Shown piece after piece: positions 1 through 8,267 of a stretch of DNA of 64,000 nucleotides. How positions within the stretch are numbered: position 1 is the stretch's first letter; each line of letters begins with the position of its first letter. The notes under the pieces are model-generated. The model did no database searches, had not been told where the DNA came from, and worked only from the letters and a program-made list of their open reading frames with translations. Both the position numbers and the translations under genes were made by a program. The stretch spans positions 29,981-93,980 of the forward strand of contig NZ_JAQSDL010000003.1 of NCBI RefSeq assembly GCF_029945895.1, in the 5' to 3' direction. Source of the DNA: Polaromonas sp. Its GTDB lineage: Bacteria > Pseudomonadota > Gammaproteobacteria > Burkholderiales > Burkholderiaceae_C.

Positions 1-1
1 C

Positions 2-796
2 GATGCCATGCAGATCGTCAGCGGCCCACTGGGGCGCGAGGTGGTGCACTACGAAGCGCCGCCCTCGGCACAGGTGGCTGCGGAGATGGACTGCTTTTTG
101 GCATGGTTTGCCAGCACCCGCCCCACAGGGGCCGGCACTGCATCCGCCACGAGTGCAGCCGTGAATGGCATTGCCCGCGCGGCGCTGGTGCACCTGTGGT
201 TTGAGTCCATCCACCCGTTTGAAGACGGCAACGGCCGCCTGGGTCGCGCCCTGGCAGACATGGCGCTGGCGCAAGACATGCACGCGCATGACGCGCAAGC
301 CAGCCCGGCGCTGGTGCGGGTGTATGGCCTGGCCCACCAGATGCTCAAAACCCGCACCGCTTACTACGACGCGCTCAAACGCGCGCAGCGCCTGCGCGGC
401 ATTGAACCCGAGGCCAGCACGATTGACGCAACGCCCTGGGTGCAATGGTTTGTAGAGGCGTTTACCCGCGCGTGCATCACCAGCCAGGCGGTGGTGCGGG
501 ACGCGACTGACAAGGCGCAGTTCCGGCTGCGGGCAGCGCAGTGCCATATCAACCCGCGCCAGAGCAAGGTGCTTGAGCGACTGCTGGAAGCCGGGCATGT
601 GGGGTCGGGCGGTGGGTTCCTGGGCGGTATGACTAGTGAGAAGTACGCCAAGATCACCGCCACCTCCAAAGCCACCGCCACGCGCGACCTGGCCGACTTG
701 CTCGCCCATGGCCTGCTGCGCGTGGAAGGCGTGGGCAAGGCCACTCGCTACGCCGTGAACGTGTCCGGCTGGGAGCAGCCTGCCCTCAAGTCCTGA
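2..796 (+). CDS. Fic family protein (C-terminal part; 5' end outside window)
   Basis: Fic enzymes usually transfer AMP from ATP to a hydroxyl side chain of a target protein. The reading frame is open to the left edge, so the N-terminal region is missing only because of the window border. The signature HPFEDGNGRLGR is complete, with the catalytic His and the phosphate-binding GNGR. The last 80 or so residues look like a winged helix-turn-helix (TSEKYAKITATSKATATRDL), the layout of the larger Fic proteins that may self-regulate. Whether an inhibitory helix precedes the motif cannot be seen. No toxin or antitoxin partner is visible downstream. The family call is firm; target and activity are unknown. 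Confidence 0.9.
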   Translation, partial: DAMQIVSGPLGREVVHYEAPPSAQVAAEMDCFLAWFASTRPTGAGTASATSAAVNGIARAALVHLWFESIHPFEDGNGRLGRALADMALAQDMHAHDAQASPALVRVYGLAHQMLKTRTAYYDALKRAQRLRGIEPEASTIDATPWVQWFVEAFTRACITSQAVVRDATDKAQFRLRAAQCHINPRQSKVLERLLEAGHVGSGGGFLGGMTSEKYAKITATSKATATRDLADLLAHGLLRVEGVGKATRYAVNVSGWEQPALKS

Positions 797-894
797 GCAT
801 CTGCATGCCCGGCCCCGGTAGAAAGGGTGCCATGTACCATCACCGGTGTTCCAGATTTGCGCACAGTTCCAGCCACCCCAAGGAGACAAACCCA

Positions 895-1278
895 ATGTTC
901 AGTCATGTCATGGTCGGCGTTAACGACCTCGAAGTTTCAAGGAAGTTTTACGACGCCTTGCTCGGCACCCTGGGCATTGGCCCCGGCGTCGCCAACAACA
1001 AGCGCTATTTCTACCGCAGCAAGGGCGGCTCGTTCGGCATCACCACGCCGATCAATGGCGAAGAGGCCTGCCACGGCAACGGCAGCACCATCGGCTTCAA
1101 GATGGAGTCGCCGGAGCAATGTGACGCCTGGCATGCGGCCGGCATTGCCAACGGCGGCACCACCTGTGAAGAGCCGCCGGGCATCCGCGACGGCTCCGTC
1201 GGCAGGCTCTACCTGGCCTATCTGCGCGACCCCGACGGCAACAAGCTCTGCGCCCTGTACCGGCCGCCTGCGGCGTGA
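895..1278 (+). CDS. VOC (glyoxalase/bleomycin-resistance fold) family protein
   Basis: This 127-residue protein has the vicinal-oxygen-chelate pattern. It opens with MFSHVMVGVNDLEVSRKFYD and closes with a DPDGNKLCALY strand typical of single-domain glyoxalase-like proteins. AAGGAG at 880-885 sits about 10 nt before the chosen ATG and rules out the in-frame upstream start at 805. Substrate cannot be predicted: members include lyases, isomerases, dioxygenases and drug-binding proteins. It is followed after 7 nt by a methyltransferase gene, so the two may be co-transcribed. Confidence 0.8.
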   Translation: MFSHVMVGVNDLEVSRKFYDALLGTLGIGPGVANNKRYFYRSKGGSFGITTPINGEEACHGNGSTIGFKMESPEQCDAWHAAGIANGGTTCEEPPGIRDGSVGRLYLAYLRDPDGNKLCALYRPPAA

Positions 1279-1285
1279 GACGCGC

Positions 1286-1894
1286 GTGACGTCTGCCAGT
1301 GATTCATGGTTTGACGAGGCGTATTACCAGCGCTACTACTTCGACAAAAAAACCAGCGTGGTGGACCCCGGCCACATTGAGCGGCTGGGCACCTTTGTGT
1401 GCAGCTACCTCCAATACCTGCGTGTGCCGGTGCGCAGGGTGCTGGACATCGGTTGCGGCATCGGCCTGTGGCGCGAGATCGTGGCCAGGCACTTTCCCGC
1501 TGCCAGTTACCAGGGCGTGGAGTTCAGCGAGTACCTGTGCGGCCGCTTTGGCTGGGAGCGCGGCTCGGTGGTGGACTACCGCGCGGCCCAGCCCTTTGAC
1601 CTGGTGATCTGCCAGGCGGTGCTGTCTTACCTGAGCGCTGCTGACCTGAAGCTGGCGCTGCGCAACCTGGGCCGCCTGAGCCAGGGTGCGCTGTACGTGG
1701 AAAGCGCCACGCGTGAAGACCATGAACGCGGCACGATTGACGACGATCTGGCCGACCCGCGCCTGTTTCGCCACCCGGCGGCCCTGTACCGCCAGGGCCT
1801 GCGCGAAAACTTCATCGAGGTCGGCGGCGGCCTGTGGGTCAGCCGCAAGGCCGAGGTGCCACTGTTCGAGCTGGAACGCGCGGGCAGCCGCTGA
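1286..1894 (+). CDS. SAM-dependent methyltransferase, class I
   Basis: The 202-residue product carries motif I of Rossmann-type methyltransferases (VLDIGCGIGLWREIV) at about residues 50-65. An acidic residue follows at the end of the next strand (GVEFSEYLC), and a motif resembling post-I/II (FDLVICQAVLSYL) comes after that. The chosen start is the GTG at 1286, because the open frame upstream overlaps the VOC gene in another phase. The substrate is not evident. It lies between a VOC gene and a DTW-domain gene, separated from the latter by 2 nt, which suggests one transcript. Confidence 0.75.
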   Translation: MTSASDSWFDEAYYQRYYFDKKTSVVDPGHIERLGTFVCSYLQYLRVPVRRVLDIGCGIGLWREIVARHFPAASYQGVEFSEYLCGRFGWERGSVVDYRAAQPFDLVICQAVLSYLSAADLKLALRNLGRLSQGALYVESATREDHERGTIDDDLADPRLFRHPAALYRQGLRENFIEVGGGLWVSRKAEVPLFELERAGSR

Positions 1895-1896
1895 GC

Positions 1897-2670
1897 ATGG
1901 ACGCAAGCAGCCTCGCACCGGCCGCGCAGGCGCACGCCGTGAGCCGCCTGCGCAGCGCGCGCCTGGCGCGCAGTTCCAAACCGTTTCTGGCGCGCGGTGG
2001 CCCGCGCGGGGAGCGCTGCGCCGGTTGCCGCCTTGTTCCCAGCCACTGCCTGTGCGCCTTGCGCCCGCATCTGACGGTGCGTGCCGGCGTGTGTTTGATC
2101 ATGGCAGACATCGAGCCGCTCAAGCCCAGCAACACGGGCTGGCTGATTGCCGATGTGGTGGCCGACACCTTTGCCTTTGGCTGGGCGCGCACCGAGGTGG
2201 ACCCGGCGCTGCTGGCCCTGCTGGCCGATCCGCAGTGGCAGCCTTATCTGGTGTTCCCGGGGGAGTTTGTGGCGGCGGAGCGGGTGGTGACGGAACTGCT
2301 GCCTGCTGAAGCTTTGGGCGGCACGCCAGCCCGGCGCCCTCTGTTTGTGCTGCTTGACGCCACCTGGCCCGAGGCGCGCAAGATGTTTCGCAAAAGCCCC
2401 TACCTCGACCAGCTGCCGGTGCTGAGCCTGCAGAGCGAGCAGCTGTCGCGCTACCGCCTGCGCCGCTCGCAGCGCGACGCACACTTCTGCACCTCGGAGG
2501 TGGGTGCGCTGTGCCTGGAGCTGGCCGGTGAAAGCCACGCGGCGCAGACGCTGGAGGCCTACCTAGACGTGTTCACCCACCACTACCTGCGCGCCAAACA
2601 GCAGCTGCCGGTGGACATGGAAGACGCGGCGCATCAGCGGCTGCGAGGTTTAAGTGCTTTGCGTGAGTAG
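1897..2670 (+). CDS. DTW-domain tRNA-uridine aminocarboxypropyltransferase
   Basis: DTW-domain proteins (E. coli YfiP/TapT) transfer the 3-amino-3-carboxypropyl group of SAM to uridine in tRNA (acp3U). The protein has the N-terminal cysteine cluster (CAGCRLVPSHCLC) and the signature DATWPEARKM, matching the D-x-T-W core of the family. An SxxxR segment (SRYRLRRSQ) follows. At 257 residues it is in the usual size range. The ATG at 1897 begins 3 nt after the preceding stop and is preferred over the in-frame start at 1834, which overlaps that gene. Confidence 0.85.
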   Translation: MDASSLAPAAQAHAVSRLRSARLARSSKPFLARGGPRGERCAGCRLVPSHCLCALRPHLTVRAGVCLIMADIEPLKPSNTGWLIADVVADTFAFGWARTEVDPALLALLADPQWQPYLVFPGEFVAAERVVTELLPAEALGGTPARRPLFVLLDATWPEARKMFRKSPYLDQLPVLSLQSEQLSRYRLRRSQRDAHFCTSEVGALCLELAGESHAAQTLEAYLDVFTHHYLRAKQQLPVDMEDAAHQRLRGLSALRE

Positions 2671-2785
2671 CGCTCTTGCCGTGGTGTGCGTGCGTGTCAT
2701 CAGGGGCGTGCGTGGCATGAGCCCTCGGGCATACGTGGTTCCCCCTGCACGCTGCGCCAGTCGTGCGTCGCCGAGGCCTGACGGA

Positions 2786-3394
2786 CTACGCTTGCGGCAG
2801 CGGATGCGCTTTGTCGTACTCGGCCGCAAAGCGCGCTCCGGGCCGGGCCATGCAGCGGTCGACCCAGGCATCAATCAGCGGATTGCCCGGTTTGCCAAAC
2901 CAGGCATAGGGCGAATGCAGCAGCAGGTCGGCTGCGGTGAACTCATCACCCAACAGATACGGCTGGTGCGCCAGGACGGCCTCCAGCCGGGCGACGACTT
3001 CCGCGCTGCTGCGAAAGGTCGACGTGATGTACGGGTGCTTCAACCCGGCGGCCTCAAGCGTCAGGATAGGCTCGACGACACCGGAATACCAGGCGAACCA
3101 GCTGAGATAGGCGCCGCGCTGCGCATGCCCTGGCGGTATGTGCAGGCCGGCCTGGGGATACAGCTCTGCCAGGTACATCAGGATGGCGCTGGACTCCCAC
3201 ACGGCGACGCCGTCGTGCACAAGCAGCGGCACCTTGCCCTCGGGATGCGGGTTGCGCGCGTCACGGCCACCCGAGCCGTCAACGCGGGGAATGGCCACGA
3301 TGTCGATTTGCACGTCTTGAAGCGCGTCGAGCTCCTTGAGCATGGCAAGAACCCGGGTTGAACGGCTGTTGGGGGAATGGAAAAGGGTCAGCAT
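2786..3394 (-). CDS. Glutathione S-transferase family protein
   Basis: The 202-residue protein has a thioredoxin-like N-terminal half starting MLTLFHSPNSRSTRVL, a PEGKVPLLV stretch with the cis-proline, and WESSAILMYLAE, the gamma-glutamyl-binding motif. An all-helical C-terminal half follows, containing LGDEFTAADLLL. The start at 3394 has GAAGGAA just upstream and replaces a longer open frame. The gene is divergent from the WYL-domain regulator at 3535, which is therefore a candidate controller. The electrophilic substrate is unknown. Confidence 0.88.
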   Translation of the reverse strand: MLTLFHSPNSRSTRVLAMLKELDALQDVQIDIVAIPRVDGSGGRDARNPHPEGKVPLLVHDGVAVWESSAILMYLAELYPQAGLHIPPGHAQRGAYLSWFAWYSGVVEPILTLEAAGLKHPYITSTFRSSAEVVARLEAVLAHQPYLLGDEFTAADLLLHSPYAWFGKPGNPLIDAWVDRCMARPGARFAAEYDKAHPLPQA

Positions 3395-3534
3395 GAGGGT
3401 TCCTTCAGGTGGTTGAGGTAGCCGGTTTGATAGCGTACGTTCTTGCAACATGACAAGGTGACACTTCGAAAAAAACCGGCGGAGGGCAGGTGTTACTCTA
3501 GCCAACCCTCCTGCCAGTTTTTGTCAGTTGCCCA

Positions 3535-4215
3535 ATGTCCCGTTCTGATCGTCTTTTCCGTCTGCTGCAAGCCCTGCGTACGCTGCCCGCGCCCGTCACA
3601 GCGGCGCGACTGGCCGACGAAACCGGGGTGTCCGTGCGGTCGATCTACCGCGACATTGAAAGCCTGCGCGCCGCCGGCGCCGAGATTGGCGGTGAGCGCG
3701 GCTACGGTTATTGCCTCATTGAAGACGGTACGCTGCCGCCGCAGATGTTCAGCCGCATCGAGATTGAGGCGCTGGTACTGGGCCTGGCCGAAGTCAGCCA
3801 CATGGGCGACCCGGCGCTGGCCAGGGCCGCTGCCGCAGTGCTGGGTAAAGTCGCCGCGACACTGCCCTCGTTGGGGCAGCAGCACCTGCTGCATGCGGTG
3901 TCGCAGGTGTACAGTTTTGAAGAGCGCTTTCCGGCGCTGCCCGACATGCACCTCATTCGCGAAGGGTGCTGGCGCGAAGAGGCGGTGCAGATCCGTTATG
4001 CCGACGGGAAGGGCGCGGTCACCGACAGGCAGATCTGGCCGCTCGCCATCGTCTATACAAACAACATGCTGGTCGTCCTTGCCTGGTGCTGCCTGCGCGA
4101 AGATTTCCGCATGTTCCGCGTCGAGCGCATCAAGCAGATGGAGGCTGCGGGCGAGAGCTTCCGGCCGCGGCGGGTCGCGCTGCTGCGCACCTACCTGGCT
4201 CAGCTTGCAGCGTGA
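3535..4215 (+). CDS. YafY-type HTH/WYL-domain transcriptional regulator
   Basis: This 226-residue protein starts with a DeoR-like winged helix (LFRLLQALRTLPAPVTAARL, then VSVRSIYRDIESLRAAGA) and ends in a WYL-type ligand-sensing region (YADGKGAVTDRQIWPLAIVYTN). The combination is the YafY/COG2378 family. The exact W-Y-L triad is degenerate here (IWPLAIVY). It is divergent from the GST gene across a 140-bp interval that presumably holds both promoters, so control of the GST is likely but not shown. Confidence 0.85.
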   Translation: MSRSDRLFRLLQALRTLPAPVTAARLADETGVSVRSIYRDIESLRAAGAEIGGERGYGYCLIEDGTLPPQMFSRIEIEALVLGLAEVSHMGDPALARAAAAVLGKVAATLPSLGQQHLLHAVSQVYSFEERFPALPDMHLIREGCWREEAVQIRYADGKGAVTDRQIWPLAIVYTNNMLVVLAWCCLREDFRMFRVERIKQMEAAGESFRPRRVALLRTYLAQLAA

Positions 4216-4343
4216 CGGGATGCGCCGGCAGCTTAACTGCACGCAGGGAAGCGGCGACAATCACACCTCACGCGCCGGGACCAAAAAGCGCTGACACCGA
4301 GATGCTGGCACCAACGCGCAGCCCCCAACCGAAGCAAAGCACC

Positions 4344-4595
4344 ATGACCGACGACCTGAACCGCAAGACCGAACTGAAGAAGATGGAGCTGTGCGACTCG
4401 TGCGCCGGCATCCAGCGCAACTGGCGCAAGGCCCCCGGGCACCCGGAGCTGGTGCAGGGCGCCAACCGCCAGGAAAGGCGCGGCGGCGCGCTGGTCACCG
4501 TCACCAAGTACCGCTGCGACCGCTGCGGCACCGCCTGGGAATACGAAAACGACAAGGCCAACCTGAAGGCGGGCTGGTCGGTGGTGGGGCGGTAG
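4344..4595 (+). CDS. Small zinc-ribbon-like protein of unknown function
   Basis: The 83-residue product contains two CxxC pairs, CDSC near residue 17 and CDRCGTAWEYE near residue 55, the arrangement of a four-cysteine zinc ribbon. Charged residues predominate and no signal peptide is present. I do not recognise a named family. The ATG at 4344 is chosen because it follows a plausible leader and excludes the out-of-context upstream frame. Neighbours give no functional clue. Confidence 0.6.
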   Translation: MTDDLNRKTELKKMELCDSCAGIQRNWRKAPGHPELVQGANRQERRGGALVTVTKYRCDRCGTAWEYENDKANLKAGWSVVGR

Positions 4596-4647
4596 GCCAC
4601 CCAGGCCTGATGCCGGCCGACTCACATCGTGCTGCTCGCCTGAGGCT

Positions 4648-4983
4648 TCAACACGGGGCCAGCTTGGCCAGCATCTGCCGGCCGGTGTAGCCCTCATCCA
4701 CCCCTTCGACCAGAAACGCGATGCCGTGGGAATTGCGGGTACGCAGCGGCAAAATGGCCTGGTAGGCCTCTGACTGGTACCACTGCCTGGCGCTGGTCAT
4801 GTCGGGGAAGGCGATGGCGATCAGGTCGCCGGCCCAGTGGCCCTCGACCACTTCGGTCGTGCCGCCATGGATTTTGAACACGCCGCCGAAGGGCGCCAGC
4901 GTGGCGTCGATGCGACTGATGTACTGGGCAATCTCGTCATTGATCTGGACATCGCGGAGGACCGCAAAGGCATAAGCTGGCAT
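4648..4983 (-). CDS. DUF1330 family protein
   Basis: This 111-residue protein shows the DUF1330 pattern, a dimeric alpha/beta-barrel fold: MPAYAFAVL at the start, GGTTEVVEGHWAGDLIAIAF in the middle and ARQWYQSEAYQAILPLR near the end. The start at 4983 has GGAAACCCCC upstream and agrees with the usual family N-terminus. An open frame extends further upstream but without family similarity. No biochemical role is established for the family. Confidence 0.8.
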   Translation of the reverse strand: MPAYAFAVLRDVQINDEIAQYISRIDATLAPFGGVFKIHGGTTEVVEGHWAGDLIAIAFPDMTSARQWYQSEAYQAILPLRTRNSHGIAFLVEGVDEGYTGRQMLAKLAPC

Positions 4984-5137
4984 GGGGGTTTCCTTCTGTG
5001 TTGGGCCCATGCTCTCGCGAACGGTCTGCGACGGCAATAACCTGCGGGGTAAAACCAGAAAGGGCTGGCGGCTGTTTCCCCGGCTGGCGCGTAAAAAGCT
5101 GGCGGTCCCGTTCGGCCCATGAACCGGGACCACCCAT

Positions 5138-5172
5138 AAAAAAAAGACAGGCCAAGGCCTGTCTTTTTTGTT
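5138..5172 (-). terminator. Intrinsic terminator of the Ala/Lys-rich protein gene
   Basis: A 13-bp perfect stem (AAAAAGACAGGCC with its complement) closes a 2-nt loop and is flanked by A and T runs. It lies 40 bp beyond the stop of the minus-strand gene at 5209-5706. Confidence 0.85.
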
Positions 5173-5208
5173 TTGGCATGCAGCGGCGAAGAGCCGCTGC
5201 GTTGCTGT

Positions 5209-5706
5209 TTACTTGCTGCCGGCGGCTTTCACGTCGGCCTTGGCTTCTGCCTTGACAGCGCCGGTTTCAACTTTGGCGGTGGCCTTGTCAGCTGCGGCGT
5301 TGGCCTTGACGGTTTCCACCTTGGCGTCGGCCTTGATGATGGTCTTGTCGGCTTTGGCGTCGGCGTTCACGCTGGCTTTTTCAGCTTTGGCGGTGGCCTT
5401 GGCTTTGTCGTCTGCGTCGGCCTTGGCGGCTTTGGCATTTGCTTTGGCTTTGGCCTTGGCGGACTTGGTCACGGCCTTGGTTTTCTTTTCAGCGGCGTTG
5501 ACTTCTGCTTTTTGAACCTTGGTGTCGGCCTTGGCGTCGACCTTGGCTTCGCTTTTCACAGCAGCGGCCACCGACTTGTCGGCCTTGGCTTCTGCCTTGG
5601 CCACCGCAGGTGTCGCGGGCACAGCCGGGGTAGCGGGTGCGGCAGCTTGCGCGAAGGCAGCGCCGGTGACGAGGGTAGCGATCAGGGCGGCGAGTAATTT
5701 GTTCAT
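5209..5706 (-). CDS. Exported Ala/Lys-rich low-complexity protein (histone-H1-like composition)
   Basis: The 165-residue product begins with a signal peptide ([20 protein letters not shown], cleavage likely after AFA or AQA). The rest is almost only Ala, Lys, Val, Asp, Glu and Thr in irregular AKAEAKAD-type repeats, with an AKAKAKANAKAAK core. There is no aromatic residue in the mature part. The composition resembles histone-H1-like tails, but the signal peptide argues for a periplasmic or secreted protein. Its own promoter region and a strong terminator suggest a monocistronic, well-expressed gene. Function is unknown. Confidence 0.75.
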   Translation of the reverse strand: MNKLLAALIATLVTGAAFAQAAAPATPAVPATPAVAKAEAKADKSVAAAVKSEAKVDAKADTKVQKAEVNAAEKKTKAVTKSAKAKAKANAKAAKADADDKAKATAKAEKASVNADAKADKTIIKADAKVETVKANAAADKATAKVETGAVKAEAKADVKAAGSK

Positions 5707-5860
5707 GGGAATCCTTTGAATGAGCTGGTGGTGACCTGTGACCAGATGAAGTCATGATGATCCCGTGTACAACGCGCGGCGCGGCCAGGCTGACGACGCA
5801 ACACACAAGTTGTTTCAAGTCGGGACGCGCGCTTTACATGGCATGGCCCGCGCGCGGTGG

Positions 5861-6577
5861 TCAGCGCGAGGTCTTCAGCGGCTGCAGCTCGAAGCGTGGT
5901 GCGGACCGGGTCAGCAGGCGGGCCTTGGCGGTGGCGGCAGGCCAGGCCGCCGGCACTTCGTGCATGAGTGCGGCGACCAGCGTGCGCACGTCTTCATGGG
6001 CTGACTCGTGCAGGGCTTCGGCAACGATCAGCACCGTGCTGGTGTCGGCGCTGACGGCCGACAGGCTGCTTTGCCGGCTGGTCCAGCGGCGCGCGTGGGC
6101 GTTGTCGGCCTCGTCGACAAAAATGATTTCATGCGCCTCGGGGAGCTCGACCTCACCCGAGAAGGTCTGGTAGTGCTCGAGGCCGGTGGCGCGGCGCACC
6201 TGCAGGTCGCCCACGACCTTGTCCAGGTCGAACACGGCCACCGGAATGGCAAAGGCCGCCGAGACCGCGTTGCACAGGTCCACCAGCGGGTGCAGCCGCG
6301 GCAGCGCGCCTTCCTTGCGCAGGCGACGCAGCAGCGCCTCGGCCGCACAGCGGTACTTGGTGGGTTTGAGCCCCATCTTCGAAAACATCTGGCGCCATGC
6401 CTTGATCTCCGGCAGCTCGCCTTCGCCGTGGCTGGCCAGCCGCGCCGCGGCCATGCTGCTGAAACGCGCGACCTGCGGGCCAACCGCCGCCCTGGCGCTG
6501 ATGCCACGGACAAACATGGCGCCCGGTACCAGCTCGGGGCACTGGGTCCAGATCTCGCTGGAATGGCTGAAGAACAT
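5861..6577 (-). CDS. B3/B4-domain protein (PheT editing-domain-like)
   Basis: The 238-residue protein resembles the stand-alone B3/4 domain family (COG3382), related to the tRNA-binding/editing module of the phenylalanyl-tRNA synthetase beta chain. Supporting segments are KAWRQMFSKMGLKPTKYR, LPRLHPLVDLCNAVS and LPVAVFDLDKV-like sequence. Whether it edits a mischarged tRNA is unproven for most members. AAGGAGG lies immediately upstream of the ATG at 6577, which fixes the start despite a longer open frame. Confidence 0.8.
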   Translation of the reverse strand: MFFSHSSEIWTQCPELVPGAMFVRGISARAAVGPQVARFSSMAAARLASHGEGELPEIKAWRQMFSKMGLKPTKYRCAAEALLRRLRKEGALPRLHPLVDLCNAVSAAFAIPVAVFDLDKVVGDLQVRRATGLEHYQTFSGEVELPEAHEIIFVDEADNAHARRWTSRQSSLSAVSADTSTVLIVAEALHESAHEDVRTLVAALMHEVPAAWPAATAKARLLTRSAPRFELQPLKTSR

Positions 6578-6923
6578 GTGCCTCCTTGTTTGCTGTCGAT
6601 CACGGTCCGCCGGCCTGCTCTCGCTACAGCGCGCTGGCACTCCTGTTGTTATAGCTGCTTTCGCCCGTGTGGTTTGGGCCGGCGGCCGGTTGGATGCCTC
6701 AACCCCGTGGACCCTGCGCAGCGAAGCAGTGGGCGGGGCGGGGAAAACAGTGATGAACCGACGGGTTCCATGGCGGCAGCACGCCCGTTTTCATCCTCCA
6801 TTTGGGGGATGCCAAATCGCGGCCGGGCCGCTACAACCGGGGGCATAACAACTCACAGAACGCACGCCCGCTCTTTCAGGACCGCACCGTTCCTGCGGCG
6901 CTGGCTGCTGAAGGGAACCACTC
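6578..6923. other. Intergenic region, 346 bp
   Basis: No convincing gene is present. It separates two divergent genes and presumably carries both promoters. It also contains a degenerate copy of the dispersed repeat (6647-6700). Nothing else stands out. Confidence 0.5.
6647..6700 (+). repeat. Dispersed intergenic repeat, copy 1 (degenerate)
   Basis: Contains ATAGCTGCTTTCGCCC, a GGGCC core and TTGGATGCCTC in the order shared with the other copies near 8891, 22038, 26967, 54440 and 56441. Confidence 0.5.
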
Positions 6924-7700
6924 ATGTTTACAGGCAAGGCGTCACCACTGTCGCAACAGGGAATCGAAACGGTGCTCGACAGGCTGGGGGTGGACGCCCC
7001 CGCACTGTGGGCGGTGCTGACGGTTGAAACCAGTGGCTGCGGCTTCCTGCCGGACCGGCGACCCAAAATCCTGTTCGAACGGCACTGGTTCAGCCGGCTC
7101 ACCCATGGTCGTTTTGATGGACAGGCGCCTGACATCAGCAATCGCAGCGCGGGGGGTTACGGGGATGGCGACGCTTCCCAGTATGAGCGGCTCACCCGGG
7201 CCATGATGCTCGACCGCGAGGCGGCGCTGAAAAGCACGTCATGGGGCCTGGGCCAGGTCATGGGGTTCAACGCCGGCAAGGTCGGCTCTGCCAGCGTGGA
7301 CGCACTGGTAAGCGCCTGCGAGGCGTCAGAAGATGCGCAGCTGGACGCCATGGCGGGGTTCATCGAGCAGGGCCATCTTGCGCCGCATCTGCGCAACGCC
7401 GACTGGGTGCAGTTCGCCTTCAATTACAACGGGCAGGATTTCCAGAAAAACAAGTACGACGAGAAGCTGGCGCTGGCCCACAAGCGTTACCAGCTCGGGC
7501 CCTTGCCCGACCTGACGGTGCGCACCGTGCAGCTGGCGCTGATGCTGCTGGGTTATGGCGGCGCGCGCTTTGTGGATGGCTGGTATGGGCAGGCCACGCA
7601 AAAGGCGCTGGTCAAATACCAGCAGCGTGCCGGGCTGCCGGCGTCCGGTGCGCCCGACGACGCCACCATGGCCCGCCTGTCCACCAACCTCGGCTGGTAG
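6924..7700 (+). CDS. N-acetylmuramidase family protein with peptidoglycan-binding domain
   Basis: The 258-residue protein matches the DUF3380/N-acetylmuramidase family of endolysin-like enzymes, which cut the MurNAc-GlcNAc bond. A catalytic Glu candidate is E35 in VLTVETSGCGFL. Other family marks are ILFERHWFSRLT and STSWGLGQVMGFNA. Residues about 190-256 form a PG-binding-1 repeat (LTVRTVQLALMLLGY, then VDGWYGQATQKALVKYQ). There is no signal peptide, as in phage endolysins, yet no holin or phage gene is nearby. It may be a domesticated lysin or a secreted effector; neither is shown. Confidence 0.85.
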   Translation: MFTGKASPLSQQGIETVLDRLGVDAPALWAVLTVETSGCGFLPDRRPKILFERHWFSRLTHGRFDGQAPDISNRSAGGYGDGDASQYERLTRAMMLDREAALKSTSWGLGQVMGFNAGKVGSASVDALVSACEASEDAQLDAMAGFIEQGHLAPHLRNADWVQFAFNYNGQDFQKNKYDEKLALAHKRYQLGPLPDLTVRTVQLALMLLGYGGARFVDGWYGQATQKALVKYQQRAGLPASGAPDDATMARLSTNLGW

Positions 7701-7741
7701 AACCGGGTGTTGCCTGCGCCTGGCTGCACCTTGGCTGCAAT

Positions 7742-8056
7742 TTAGCGGCGACGTGGATCACCGGGCCAGCGGTCGAAGCGGTCGCGTACGCCATCGCCGT
7801 CGCGGTCCGGGTCCCGGTGGGGGTACCTTGGACGCGGCGCAACCGGCAACACCACCACAGGCGCAGGCCGGCTGAAGCCGCGCGGGTAGTCGTTGGCATA
7901 ACCACGGCGCTGGTAGCCGCCTTCGATGTACACCGGCTGCTCCACCACCATGGGCGGGCCGCCGCCATAGGTCGGGTAGGTCGGGTAGGTCGGCACGGGA
8001 TAGACGGCGCAGCCGGACAGTCCAGCCACGGTCAAAACCAGAAGAGTCGTTTTCAT
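7742..8056 (-). CDS. Small Pro/Tyr/Arg-rich lipoprotein
   Basis: The 104-residue product has a lipoprotein signal (MKTTLLVLTVAGLSGC) with lipobox LSGC at residue 16. The mature part is rich in Pro, Tyr and Gly (TYPTYPTYGGGPP). It ends in a strongly charged tail with DPDRDGDGVRDRFDRWP, which resembles a thrombospondin-type-3/EF-hand-like calcium-binding loop (DxDxDGxxD). The start at 8056 is set by the signal peptide. Likely an outer-membrane or periplasm-facing lipoprotein; function unknown. Confidence 0.75.
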   Translation of the reverse strand: MKTTLLVLTVAGLSGCAVYPVPTYPTYPTYGGGPPMVVEQPVYIEGGYQRRGYANDYPRGFSRPAPVVVLPVAPRPRYPHRDPDRDGDGVRDRFDRWPGDPRRR

Positions 8057-8267
8057 GAAGTGTCCTGACACCCGTCCATCAGCGGCCGGATGGATGTATT
8101 GAATATGCGGCAGGTGTCGTTTTTGTGTTGGCTTGTAGGCCGCGCATGTCGGCAGGTAACCGGATGTTCCCGACAACCGCATGCGCCGCGCGGGTATGTG
8201 CGGCGGCCCATGCAGCGCGGCGCACAATGAACGATTGCATGCCTGCATGCGCCTTTCTGAAAGACCG

